Positions 5,137-12,210 are shown, counted from the first letter of the stretch. The stretch is DNA of 13,662 bases from an uncultured Clostridia bacterium (GCA_944380695.1 CALWII010000049.1:1-13662), one strand, 5' to 3'. Notes: generated from the letters alone by a model not told the origin. Numbers and translations: made by a program.

Positions 5137-6405
5137 TTAAATAGCCTCTTGATTTAATGACTCTTTCCTTGACTTCAAAACTATATCTGGCTCACCATTA
5201 TTTTGTGAAATAAACTTTTCGGTTATAACAACTTTTTCTATATTATTTCTTCCTGGAAGGTCATACATCAATTTCATCATTTTGCTTTCTAGAATTGTGC
5301 GCAGTCCTCGTGCACCAGTTTTTAACTCAATAGCCTTTTTTGAAACAGCCCTTAATGCTTCATCTGTAAATTCTATATCCATACCGTCCATTTTAAACAT
5401 CTTTTTATACTGTTTTACTATTGAATTTTTTGGTTCAACTAAAATTTTTGAAAGAGCTTGTTCATTCAAATCATCCAAACCGACAACAACCGGCATACGC
5501 CCAACAAATTCTGGAATTAGACCAAATTTAATAAGGTCGTCTGGCTGAACTTCTTTTGCAAAATTAAAATCCTTTTTTTCTTCAACGGTTTTAACATCGG
5601 CATTAAATCCTACTGATGAAGAATTCTTTCTCGCTTCAATAATTGAATCCAACCCGACAAAAGCGCCACCACAAATAAACAAAATGTTTGTTGTGTCAAT
5701 TTGAATTGTTTCTTGTTGCGGGTGTTTTCTTCCTCCTTGCGGTGGAACATTTGCGACAGTGCTTTCAATGATTTTCAAAAGAGCTTGCTGAACTCCTTCA
5801 CCGGCAACATCACGTGTTATCGAAACATTTTGAGTCTTCTTTGCAATTTTATCAATTTCATCTATATAAATAATCCCTCTCTGCGCTTTTCTTATATCAT
5901 AATCAGCGTTCTGGATTAATTTGAGCAAAATATTTTCAACATCATCTCCCACATATCCCGCCTCCGTAAGAGTCGTAGCATCAGCAGCGGCAAAAGGAAC
6001 TTTTAAAATTTTTGCTAATGTTTTTGCCAAAAGAGTTTTTCCAGAACCTGTAGGTCCAATCATTAAGATATTGCTTTTTTCAAGTTCTATATCATCATTT
6101 TTGTCTTTTTTAGAAAAATTGTAATTGATACGCTTATAATGATTATAAACAGAAACAGCAAGCACTCTTTTTGCTTCATCTTGCCCAATAATATATTCAT
6201 CAAGTTTAGCCTTAATCTCGGAAGGAATAGGAAGTTCAATTTTTTCGAGACTTTCATTCTGCTCTTCTTCTTTTATAATTTCCTTACAAATAGCAATACA
6301 TTCATCACATATAAATGCTTCACCATTAGGACTTGCAATAATCTTTTTTGCATTTTTTTGTGGTTTGCCGCAAAACGAACAAGAATAGGTTTCTGGATTT
6401 TTCAA
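5137..6405 (-). CDS. clpX: ATP-dependent Clp protease ATP-binding subunit ClpX
   Basis: A hexameric AAA+ unfoldase that recognises tagged or misfolded proteins, unfolds them with ATP and threads them into ClpP. The 422-residue product is full length. The N-terminal zinc domain has Cys9, Cys12, Cys33 and Cys36. Walker A GPTGSGKT is at 117-124, pore loop GYVG at 150-153, Walker B IIYIDE at 178-183, the RKH loop GGRKH near 224-228, the arginine finger in EFVGR at 299-303, and sensor 2 GARGLR at 364-369. The ClpP-docking loop reads VGF (265-267) in place of the common IGF. The start is TTG, preceded by AAAGGGG; the only upstream in-frame codons run straight back to the clpP stop 12 bases away. 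It is the last gene of tig-clpP-clpX. Confidence 0.98.
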   Translation of the reverse strand: MKNPETYSCSFCGKPQKNAKKIIASPNGEAFICDECIAICKEIIKEEEQNESLEKIELPIPSEIKAKLDEYIIGQDEAKRVLAVSVYNHYKRINYNFSKKDKNDDIELEKSNILMIGPTGSGKTLLAKTLAKILKVPFAAADATTLTEAGYVGDDVENILLKLIQNADYDIRKAQRGIIYIDEIDKIAKKTQNVSITRDVAGEGVQQALLKIIESTVANVPPQGGRKHPQQETIQIDTTNILFICGGAFVGLDSIIEARKNSSSVGFNADVKTVEEKKDFNFAKEVQPDDLIKFGLIPEFVGRMPVVVGLDDLNEQALSKILVEPKNSIVKQYKKMFKMDGMDIEFTDEALRAVSKKAIELKTGARGLRTILESKMMKLMYDLPGRNNIEKVVITEKFISQNNGEPDIVLKSRKESLNQEAI

Positions 6406-6417
6406 GTCAACACCCCT

Positions 6418-7008
6418 TTATTTTTTAGCTTTTCTGGTAACAAAAATTTGGTCAATTAATCCATAATTTTTTGCTTCTTCCGCAGTCATATAATTATCTC
6501 TATCCGTATCTTTTTCAATAACTTTCAAACTTTTTCCTGTGTTTTCGCTTAGTATTTGGTTTAATTTCATTTTTATACGAGCGATATGTCTGGCCTGAAT
6601 TTCAATATCGCTTGCTTGTCCTTGTGCCCCACCGAGTGGCTGGTGTATCATAATTTCGCTATTAGGCAAAGCAAATCTTTTACCTTTTGTGCCACTTGAA
6701 AGCAAAAATGCTCCCATCGAGGCAGCGAGGCCAACACAAATCGTTGTCACATCACACTTAATGTATTGCATCGTATCGTATATAGCAAATCCAGCACTAA
6801 CGCTACCACCTGGACTATTTATATAAATAAAGATGTCTTTGTCAGGATTTTTGCCTTCGAGATAAATCAACTGTGCAATAACAAGGTTTGCGACATTATC
6901 ATCTATTTCCCCATTTAAAAATATTATACGATCTTCAAGAAGTCTAGAATAAATATCATAAGATCTTTCACCAGAGCCCTTCTGATCGATTACCATAGGT
7001 ATAAGCAT
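6418..7008 (-). CDS. clpP: ATP-dependent Clp protease proteolytic subunit ClpP
   Basis: A serine peptidase that forms the 14-subunit barrel degrading substrates delivered by ClpX or other Clp ATPases. The 196-residue product carries the complete triad: Ser97 in GLAASMG, His122 in MIHQPLGG and Asp171 in DTDRDNYM. This is the same numbering as the mature E. coli enzyme, so the N-terminal propeptide is nearly absent. The INSPGGSV oxyanion-hole stretch (63-70) and the head-domain GGAQGQ are intact. AGGAGG lies close to the ATG. The gene begins 22 bases after tig and ends 12 bases before clpX, the order common in bacteria. No CtsR or HrcA operator is visible nearby. Confidence 0.98.
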   Translation of the reverse strand: MLIPMVIDQKGSGERSYDIYSRLLEDRIIFLNGEIDDNVANLVIAQLIYLEGKNPDKDIFIYINSPGGSVSAGFAIYDTMQYIKCDVTTICVGLAASMGAFLLSSGTKGKRFALPNSEIMIHQPLGGAQGQASDIEIQARHIARIKMKLNQILSENTGKSLKVIEKDTDRDNYMTAEEAKNYGLIDQIFVTRKAKK

Positions 7009-7030
7009 ATAACCTCCTAATTATTCGTAA

Positions 7031-8302
7031 CTACGAATTTTTTGATTTTAAAAATGCGATTAATTTATTCATTAAAATATCGTTTTGAATGTAACTTAAA
7101 TCGTACTCACCCAAAGATTTTTCTACTTCTTCGCAAGATTTTCCCTGTACATCGGCGATTTCGTGTATTTTAGCGTGAATTTCTTCGTGCGTAATACCAA
7201 TATTGTTTTCTTTAACAATCTTTTGTAGAACTAACCTTGTCTTTAAAGCTTTTTCGGCTTCAACGATTTGTTCTTTATCAAATTCTTCGTTAGTCTTGCC
7301 GATATAAGCAAGGTAATCTTGTAACTTAATCTGCTGATAAGCGAGTCTGTTTTCTAAATCTTTAATCATATGTTCTTTTTCGTGTTCAATCATTGATTGT
7401 GGCAAATCGACCTTGGCTTTTTTTACAGCTTCTTCGATTAAAGAGTTTTCGAATTCCCGTTCAGCTTGAGATGTTTTAGTTTTTAAAATTTTTGCCTTCA
7501 AATCTTTTTTATAATCTTCGACATTTGCGAATTCTGTTGCAAAAGAAACAAGTTTGTCGGTCAACTCTGGAATTTCTTTTTTCTCAACTTTTTTTACTAC
7601 GATTTGAAAATCTGCTGGTTTTCCTGCCAAATTTTCTGCAGGATATTTTTCTGGGAATGTAACTTTTGCGATTTTTTCATCTCCCGTTTTCAAGCCAACG
7701 ACTTGTTCTTCAAAACCCTCAATAAATGTATGCGAACCAAGTTCAAGACGATAATCTTGGGCAGTTCCGCCTTCAAACTTTTCGCCGTTTACTGAACCTG
7801 AAAAATCAATAGTGACAAAATCTCCTACTTGTGCTGGCAAATCTGTTTCGACAAATCTCGCCTGACTTTCAAGAAATCTTTTCATCTCAAATTCGATTTC
7901 TTTTTCGCTGACTGTAGGTTTATTTTTTTTAACATTAAACGCAATTGGACCGAGCTCAACTTCTGGCATTAATGCAACAGTCAAAGAAACTTTTAGTCCA
8001 TCAGCTGTCATAGAATCAATGTTAACTTTAGGATAATCAGCTATTTCATACTCTGGATTGTTCTTTAAAAATTCTGAATACTCCTCTGAAACCACATCAT
8101 CAAAAGCGTCATCATAAAAAACGGTATCACCGTAATTTTGCTCGATAACTTTTTTAGGTGCCTTTCCTTTTCGGAATCCCTGAATGTTATATTTGCCTTT
8201 ATTTTTTTCGTATGAACGCTCAATAGCTTCTGCCCATTTTTTTCCTGAAATTTCTATTTTTAATTTTAAAAATCCTTTTTCACTTTTTTCACGCGTAACC
8301 AT
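7031..8302 (-). CDS. tig: Trigger factor (ribosome-associated chaperone and peptidyl-prolyl isomerase)
   Basis: Binds ribosomal protein uL23 at the tunnel exit and shields nascent chains. The 423-residue product shows the three-domain layout: an N-terminal ribosome-binding domain with the GFRKGKAP signature at 42-49, an FKBP-type PPIase domain at about 155-240 (VGDFVTIDFSG, then FIEGFE and the GLKTGDE turn), and a long helical C-terminal chaperone domain to the end. The start at 8302 was chosen because AAGGAGA lies eight bases upstream. An in-frame ATG at 8362 would add 20 cysteine-containing residues unlike any trigger factor, and it overlaps the -35 box of the promoter. It is the first gene of the tig-clpP-clpX operon, linking nascent-chain folding with degradation. 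Confidence 0.97.
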   Translation of the reverse strand: MVTREKSEKGFLKLKIEISGKKWAEAIERSYEKNKGKYNIQGFRKGKAPKKVIEQNYGDTVFYDDAFDDVVSEEYSEFLKNNPEYEIADYPKVNIDSMTADGLKVSLTVALMPEVELGPIAFNVKKNKPTVSEKEIEFEMKRFLESQARFVETDLPAQVGDFVTIDFSGSVNGEKFEGGTAQDYRLELGSHTFIEGFEEQVVGLKTGDEKIAKVTFPEKYPAENLAGKPADFQIVVKKVEKKEIPELTDKLVSFATEFANVEDYKKDLKAKILKTKTSQAEREFENSLIEEAVKKAKVDLPQSMIEHEKEHMIKDLENRLAYQQIKLQDYLAYIGKTNEEFDKEQIVEAEKALKTRLVLQKIVKENNIGITHEEIHAKIHEIADVQGKSCEEVEKSLGEYDLSYIQNDILMNKLIAFLKSKNS

Positions 8303-8333
8303 ATTTAATTTCTCCTTTTTTGTATGCTTTTCA

Positions 8334-8362
8334 ATTTTAGCACACCATAAACAAATATACAA
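8334..8362 (-). promoter_or_regulatory. Promoter of the tig-clpP-clpX operon
   Basis: Minus-strand TTGTAT (8357-8362), 17 bases, TAAAAT (8334-8339), with the extended -10 element TGC directly before the hexamer. Initiation near 8327 leaves a leader of about 25 nt that includes the tig ribosome binding site. Confidence 0.7.
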
Positions 8363-8403
8363 GTAAATTTGATAAATTAAACCTATAAAAGTCTGTTATA
8401 ATG

Positions 8404-8439
8404 TCGAAAACTTAAACGCACATTAGAATAATGAGTGCG
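8404..8439 (-). terminator. Possible terminator overlapping the end of the gap operon
   Basis: On the minus strand CGCAC and ATTA, with a 2-nt bulge between them, pair with TAATGTGCG (stem 8429-8439 with 8417-8425) around TTC. An interrupted T-run (TTTAAGTTTT) follows. The hairpin includes the last sense codons of the final gene and its T-run contains the TAA stop. The bulge and broken T-run make this weaker than the other terminators. Confidence 0.4.
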
Positions 8440-8783
8440 AGAGCAACACCAATTGCCAATGTGATTTTCACATAATAAACCCAAGCCTCCTTAAAAATAT
8501 AGTGCCTGAATTTTTTTTTGTATTTTTTTTCATTGGCCTTAATTATATCCATTGAGAGAAAATTTTTATTTATCAACTCTGCAAGAAAAAGCTTATACCG
8601 TTGAGGATAGGTTTGCTTAAATTTTATAAAATCAAAAACAAACTCTACTGCCCAATAGATAAAATAGACAGCAGTTAAAGACAAAGTAACATACTTTTTA
8701 TCATAAACTGCGAATTGATTTTCTAAAATTACTGTAACAACAATCACAACCAATGCTAAAAGATTGACAATAAATTTTCTCAT
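8412..8783 (-). CDS. Small membrane protein of unknown function
   Basis: I do not recognise a family. The 123-residue product has three predicted membrane helices (about 5-22, 31-53, 101-121). The basic loop between the second and third (about 54-100, rich in K, Y and F) should be cytoplasmic or interfacial. A GGTGAG sits just before the ATG. It begins seven bases after the preceding membrane gene and is the last member of the ywlE-rpiB-gap operon, so the two small membrane proteins are probably produced together. No enzymatic motif is visible. Confidence 0.75.
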   Translation of the reverse strand: MRKFIVNLLALVVIVVTVILENQFAVYDKKYVTLSLTAVYFIYWAVEFVFDFIKFKQTYPQRYKLFLAELINKNFLSMDIIKANEKKYKKKFRHYIFKEAWVYYVKITLAIGVALALIILMCV

Positions 8784-8790
8784 TACTCAC

Positions 8791-9090
8791 CTATAAAATA
8801 ATGTTGACAATATAAAGAACTATAATAGAAACAGTGAAAATGATGTAAAGAATCAGCCAGGCAAGATGAGTTTTCCTTTTTACCCAAAGCCCAGCAACAA
8901 CAATACAAACTATATAAGCTATTGCTTCGCCAACATACCGAAAAGCATCAGCCAAAGTTTTACTGCCAAAAATAACACTTAACAAAAGTGCGACGGCTAT
9001 ACAGCCGCAGCCGATATAAGCAAAAAGTTCAAAAATTTTTTCCCAAGACCATCCATCGTTATGAGAGTTAAACCTTTTTTGATTATCCAT
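8791..9090 (-). CDS. Small three-pass membrane protein of unknown function
   Basis: The 99-residue product has a polar N-terminus with an aromatic GWSWEKIF stretch (13-20), then three hydrophobic segments (about 21-43, 50-70, 76-98), with KRKTH in the short loop before the last. No known family is recognised. Its ATG overlaps the gap stop codon by one base (TAATG) and AAGGA lies upstream inside gap, so translation is probably coupled to gap. Its placement suggests expression with glycolysis, but nothing in the sequence ties it to that pathway. Confidence 0.78.
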   Translation of the reverse strand: MDNQKRFNSHNDGWSWEKIFELFAYIGCGCIAVALLLSVIFGSKTLADAFRYVGEAIAYIVCIVVAGLWVKRKTHLAWLILYIIFTVSIIVLYIVNIIL

Positions 9091-10097
9091 TATTTTAATC
9101 CTTTACTGATATACTCGGCCAAATCAACAACTTTACACGAGTAGCCCCATTCATTATCATACCAAGCAAACAATTTGACAAATCTTGGATTAAGCAGAAT
9201 CCCGGCCTCGACATCAAATACACAAGTATGCTCCTCACCGATAAAATCGCTAGATACGACCAAATCATCAGTCCAAGTCATAATACCTTTCATCGAGGTT
9301 TTTGAAGCTTTTTTGATAGCATCAACTATCTGCTCATAAGTCACATCTTTTTTGAGAGTACAAGTCAAGTCGACGAGTGAAACATTAAGCGTAGGCACTC
9401 GGCAACTTCTTCCGGTTAGTTTCCCTTTAAGCGAAGGAATAACTTCTCCAACTGCTTTTGCGGCACCGGTTGAAGAAGGAATAATGTTGTAAGAAGCAGC
9501 TCTGCCACCTCTCCAATCTTTTTTACTTGCGCCATCGACTGTGAGTTGAGTTGCGGTTACGGAATGAATGGTCGTCATTAATCCTTGTTCAATACCAAAA
9601 GCATCATTGATAACTTTTGCTAATGGTGCTAGACAATTCGTAGTGCAAGAAGCGTTTGAAATGACATTCATTGATTTTTTATAATCCTTGTGATTAACGC
9701 CCATAACAAACATTGGCATATTTTTACCAGGGGCAGTAACAATAACCTTTTTTGCTCCGCCCTGCAAGTGCAAGGATGCACCCTCGTAATTTGTGAATTT
9801 ACCTGTGGCTTCAATAACAATATCAGCGCCCACGGAAGCCCAAGGGATTTTGTCCGGGTCTTTGATTTCAAAGAATTTTACTTTACTTGCCCCTAAAATA
9901 AGCTCATTGTTTTTCACTTCAGTCGCAAATTTACATTTGCCGTGAATTGTGTCGTGGTCAATCAGATATTTTGCATAGTTGACATCTAAAAACGGGTCAT
10001 TTACCGCTACAACATCAATACCCCTCATAATACAAATTCTTGCGACCAGTCTTCCGATTCTACCAAAACCATTAATTCCGATTTTAATTTTTGACAT
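9090..10097 (-). CDS. gap: Glyceraldehyde-3-phosphate dehydrogenase, type I, NAD-dependent
   Basis: Oxidises and phosphorylates glyceraldehyde 3-phosphate to 1,3-bisphosphoglycerate in glycolysis, reducing NAD; cytosolic tetramer. The 335-residue product has normal length. The Rossmann motif INGFGRIGR is at 8-16. Asp34 in VNDP is typical of NAD rather than NADP preference. The active site is SNASCTTNC with Cys151, and the partner His178 is in TIHSVT. The S-loop and the C-terminal WYDNEWGYS are complete. A strong AGGAGGT precedes the ATG. The gene overlaps the upstream GT2-like gene by 14 bases and the downstream small membrane gene by one. Other glycolytic genes (pgk, tpiA) usually found next to gap in Firmicutes are not here. 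Confidence 0.98.
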   Translation of the reverse strand: MSKIKIGINGFGRIGRLVARICIMRGIDVVAVNDPFLDVNYAKYLIDHDTIHGKCKFATEVKNNELILGASKVKFFEIKDPDKIPWASVGADIVIEATGKFTNYEGASLHLQGGAKKVIVTAPGKNMPMFVMGVNHKDYKKSMNVISNASCTTNCLAPLAKVINDAFGIEQGLMTTIHSVTATQLTVDGASKKDWRGGRAASYNIIPSSTGAAKAVGEVIPSLKGKLTGRSCRVPTLNVSLVDLTCTLKKDVTYEQIVDAIKKASKTSMKGIMTWTDDLVVSSDFIGEEHTCVFDVEAGILLNPRFVKLFAWYDNEWGYSCKVVDLAEYISKGLK

Positions 10098-10866
10098 TTT
10101 CTACCTCCTGTGCTTTTAAAAAATATCTTTTACCGATTTTCAATGTTATTGTAAAAACAATTACAGCGATTATTGTGCACAAACTAGCAATAAGAAGTGC
10201 ACAAATCCACAAAAATACTGCTAAAAATGTTGCTGGTTTAAAATAGAAGTAAACAACAGTTGAACCGATGACAGCCAATAAAACAAAAATCCACGAAAAC
10301 AACATAATAAAGTTTTTTTGCCTTGAATACTCTTTCTTCGCTGGCTTGGAGTTTGTTTCGACATAACCTATATCGACACCCTTCCACCTGTTTATTCTAG
10401 AAGCATAAGATAAATTTGAAATATTCCTAACTACATCAGAAATCTTATCAGAAAAAGCAACTACTGAAACATCACCTTCAAAAATTGCTAGGTCGAAAAG
10501 AAATCGAACTACTTTTTTCCATAGGTTAACAAAAAACTCGCAAAACTTATTTGTTTTCTCCTTGTCACAAACTGTTATGTCAAACTTTGAATTCGCAAAT
10601 TTTTTGATAACGTCATCATCAACCCTTTTTCTCAAAATAATAAGCGACCCTTTTCTTAATTCAGTCTGCAAAGCATTAATGATTTCCTCTTTTTTACTAC
10701 CCTGCTTAAAAATTTTAACTTTAAATCCTGTTTTTTTAAAATTAAAATATTTTGCTCCGTCTTCAGTCACTCCAACAATAACAAAACAGTCGGGATTTTT
10801 TAATGATTTAATATAATCAGCATTTTTATCAAACTCATCTATGACAGGAAAAATAAGATTTACCAT
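10084..10866 (-). CDS. Membrane protein with a degenerate GT2-glycosyltransferase-like region
   Basis: The 260-residue product has a soluble domain (1-180) and two membrane helices (about 186-208 and 213-240). This layout resembles polyprenyl-phosphate glycosyltransferases of the GtrB/DPM type. The start reads VNLIFPVIDEF, like the VSVIIPVYNE strand of GT2 enzymes. SLIILRKRVDDDVIKKF (74-90) sits where the nucleotide-sugar and metal-binding D-x-D segment would be, and FEGDVSVVAFS (129-139) resembles the GT2 GDFRL region. The canonical DDGS and DAD motifs are absent, so activity is doubtful. The ATG at 10866 was chosen because AGAGG lies six bases upstream; the in-frame ATG at 10920 lies inside rpiB without a good site. 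It sits between rpiB and gap. The family assignment is inference from layout and short motifs. Confidence 0.6.
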   Translation of the reverse strand: MVNLIFPVIDEFDKNADYIKSLKNPDCFVIVGVTEDGAKYFNFKKTGFKVKIFKQGSKKEEIINALQTELRKGSLIILRKRVDDDVIKKFANSKFDITVCDKEKTNKFCEFFVNLWKKVVRFLFDLAIFEGDVSVVAFSDKISDVVRNISNLSYASRINRWKGVDIGYVETNSKPAKKEYSRQKNFIMLFSWIFVLLAVIGSTVVYFYFKPATFLAVFLWICALLIASLCTIIAVIVFTITLKIGKRYFLKAQEVENVKN

Positions 10867-10879
10867 TTTCAACCTCTTA

Positions 10880-11299
10880 TTATAATTTTTTAATACGCCT
10901 AAAATGTCGTCCACCCTCAAAAGTAGTTGTCAAAAAAACTTTTATAATTCTTATAGCTTTTGCAGCTCTCATAGTATCACCCGGAAGTATTAAAACATTC
11001 GCATCGTTATGTGCTCTTGCAAATTCGGCTGTTCTTGTGTTGTAGCAAAGTGCTCCTCGTATTTTAGGGTTACGATTAACAGCAATACTCATACCTATTC
11101 CCGTTCCGCAAATGAATATACCGACATTATGCGAATCTTCGAGAACTTTTGCGACTCCTTTTTTTGCATAATCTGGATAATCTACGCCCTCTTTTGAATA
11201 GGTGCCAACATCAATAGTAATTATTGATTCGTTATTAAAAAACTTTTTAATTTTTTCTTTTAGTTCATATCCTCTATGGTCACAAGCGAGAATAATCAT
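10880..11299 (-). CDS. rpiB: Ribose-5-phosphate isomerase B
   Basis: Interconverts ribose 5-phosphate and ribulose 5-phosphate in the non-oxidative pentose phosphate pathway; cytosolic dimer of the RpiB/LacAB family. The 139-residue product starts with IILACDHRGYELK. It holds the active-site ICGTGIGMSI (Cys64, in the position of the catalytic Cys66 of E. coli RpiB), an N-R-N-P loop, and His97 in ARAHNDANVL, the ring-opening histidine position. The first codon overlaps the ywlE stop (ATGA), and GGAGGAG lies just upstream within ywlE. The ywlE-rpiB neighbourhood matches that of Bacillus subtilis. Allose-6-phosphate or galactose-6-phosphate isomerase activity is less likely in this context. Confidence 0.95.
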   Translation of the reverse strand: MIILACDHRGYELKEKIKKFFNNESIITIDVGTYSKEGVDYPDYAKKGVAKVLEDSHNVGIFICGTGIGMSIAVNRNPKIRGALCYNTRTAEFARAHNDANVLILPGDTMRAAKAIRIIKVFLTTTFEGGRHFRRIKKL

Positions 11300-11733
11300 A
11301 TTTCTCCTCCTATTTTGATAAGTTTGTCAGTCAGATTTTGACAGGCGGTATAGATAAGTTTTGCGCAGACAAGGTATGCTTGAACATCCTGCCCATAAGG
11401 GTCTTCAATATCGCTATTGCACAGGTCTCTCATAAGAATAACCCTGCCTTTTACCTTATCTTTAATTGCCGGTGTCATAGCGATGTAAAGCGTTTTTAAG
11501 TCGAATTTATTTATTTTAACACTCTTTCTTTTTCTGGCATCGGCATTCAATATTTTCAAGACTTTGCAAGCATTTTCCGTGCATAATTCACCGGTGGCTT
11601 GCAATCCACGAGATGAGACTTGTACAAAATCAATATTTGCCTCTTTAAGACATTTTTTCATAAGCCGTTCAGCCATAAATGACCTACAGGTGTTGCCTGT
11701 GCATAAAAAACAAATTTTTATTTTTCCCTGCAT
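11296..11733 (-). CDS. ywlE: Low-molecular-weight phosphatase, probable protein-arginine phosphatase (YwlE type)
   Basis: The 145-residue product has the LMW-PTP P-loop CTGNTCRS, with nucleophile Cys11 and Arg17, and the general acid Asp111 in DPYGQ. Thr15 of the P-loop is the residue that in Bacillus YwlE selects phosphoarginine over phosphotyrosine, where ordinary LMW-PTPs have isoleucine. An arginine phosphatase opposing McsB-like kinases is therefore likely. Phe19 replaces the usual Pro of CRSP. It is the first gene of the operon, overlapping rpiB by four bases. No Shine-Dalgarno sequence precedes the ATG: the upstream bases are a T-run and a TAATAT box whose expected start point falls on or next to the ATG, so a leaderless mRNA is possible. 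The kinase McsB is not in this window. Confidence 0.92.
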   Translation of the reverse strand: MQGKIKICFLCTGNTCRSFMAERLMKKCLKEANIDFVQVSSRGLQATGELCTENACKVLKILNADARKRKSVKINKFDLKTLYIAMTPAIKDKVKGRVILMRDLCNSDIEDPYGQDVQAYLVCAKLIYTACQNLTDKLIKIGGEI

Positions 11734-11739
11734 AAAAAA

Positions 11740-11767
11740 ATATTAACATAAAATGAAAAAAAAACAA
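11740..11767 (-). promoter_or_regulatory. Possible promoter giving a leaderless ywlE-operon mRNA
   Basis: Minus-strand TAATAT (11740-11745) with TTGTTT (11762-11767) 16 bases upstream. The -35 is weak and lies in the 3' arm and T-run of the rsfS terminator. The expected initiation point, six to seven bases after the -10, coincides with the ywlE ATG at 11733. The promoter is inferred from position as much as from sequence. Confidence 0.45.
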
Positions 11768-11782
11768 AGTAAACTTACTTTG
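11756..11782 (-). terminator. Terminator overlapping the rsfS stop codon
   Basis: CAAAGTAA (11775-11782 on the minus strand) pairs with TTACTTTG (11765-11772), with some inner pairs probably opened to form the loop. Nine T residues follow (11756-11764 as A on the plus strand). The TAA stop of rsfS lies within the stem. The plus-strand side is also T-rich, so it may work weakly in both directions. Confidence 0.8.
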
Positions 11783-12119
11783 ATTTTTTCTTTTTAATAA
11801 ATTTAGCCAAATCAATGAATTTGCTTTTATAAAGTCTGTCTAAATTATAATGGTCTCGTGCGGTTTGAATGAATAGATGTACATATATTTTATCAAAATT
11901 CAAAATAATCCATTCGCCCTTATGATAACCATCAATTTCATCGGTTAATTCAAAATTCTTTGAAAGCTCATCTGCGACCTTTTTATTATCATCAGCGGTT
12001 TGTACACTCGACAAAACAAAAAACTTTGCTTCCCCATTCTCGCTCAAATCGTATGCAGAAACATTTTTGCATTTCGCATTTTTTAAAAATTCAACAATTT
12101 TTACTACTTTATCGTCCAT
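11775..12119 (-). CDS. rsfS: Ribosome silencing factor RsfS (Iojap/YbeB family)
   Basis: Binds ribosomal protein uL14 on the large subunit and blocks joining of the small subunit when nutrients are scarce. The 114-residue product has the family's fold markers: KNVSAYDLS near the start, a central FFVLSS strand followed by a TADDNKKVADEL helix, and the diagnostic GEWIILNFDKIYVHLF with ARDHYNLDRLY near the end. It ends in a lysine-rich tail. The ATG at 12119 has AAGGAAG five bases upstream. An in-frame ATG at 12137 lacks a ribosome binding site and lies before the predicted transcription start. The usual partners nadD and yqeK are not adjacent, although yhbY, often in the same cluster, lies about 1 kb away. 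Confidence 0.94.
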   Translation of the reverse strand: MDDKVVKIVEFLKNAKCKNVSAYDLSENGEAKFFVLSSVQTADDNKKVADELSKNFELTDEIDGYHKGEWIILNFDKIYVHLFIQTARDHYNLDRLYKSKFIDLAKFIKKKKSK

Positions 12120-12135
12120 ACTCTTCCTTTTCAAC

Positions 12136-12164
12136 ATTTTACAATATTTTTTCTAAAAAAACAA
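12136..12164 (-). promoter_or_regulatory. Predicted rsfS promoter
   Basis: Minus-strand TTGTTT (12159-12164), 17 bases, TAAAAT (12136-12141). Initiation near 12129 gives a leader of about 10 nt containing the AAGGAAG site. The spacing is ideal, the -10 is good and the -35 moderate. Confidence 0.6.
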
Positions 12165-12170
12165 TAAAGT

Positions 12171-12198
12171 TTGAGTTTATTTTTACATCAATTATGTT
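12171..12198 (+). promoter_or_regulatory. Possible promoter of the divergent membrane protein gene
   Basis: TTGAGT (12171-12176), 16 bases, TATGTT (12193-12198), each matching four of six consensus positions. Initiation would fall about six bases before the ATG at 12211, so the mRNA would be nearly leaderless, in keeping with the missing ribosome binding site. Confidence 0.35.
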
Positions 12199-12210
12199 AA
12201 CAATTAAAGT

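Noticed and set aside
5282..6459. Plus-strand open frames opposite clpX
   Set aside because: They lie antisense to well-conserved clpX codons, have no ribosome binding sites and give low-complexity products; they are shadow frames.
7009..7030. CtsR or CIRCE operator controlling clpP
   Set aside because: The 22-base tig-clpP gap holds only the ribosome binding site, and no direct GGTCAAA repeat or CIRCE inverted repeat is seen there or before tig.
8303..8362. 20-residue N-terminal extension of trigger factor from ATG 8362
   Set aside because: It overlaps the promoter's -35 box, lies upstream of the predicted transcription start and has no ribosome binding site; the family begins where ATG 8302 places it.
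10867..10920. Start of the GT2-like gene at ATG 10920 inside rpiB
   Set aside because: ATG 10866 has AGAGG at proper spacing and begins with a hydrophobic strand as expected for the fold; the upstream part merely overlaps rpiB codons.
12120..12137. Start of rsfS at ATG 12137
   Set aside because: No ribosome binding site, and it lies within the TAAAAT -10 box region upstream of the predicted start of transcription.
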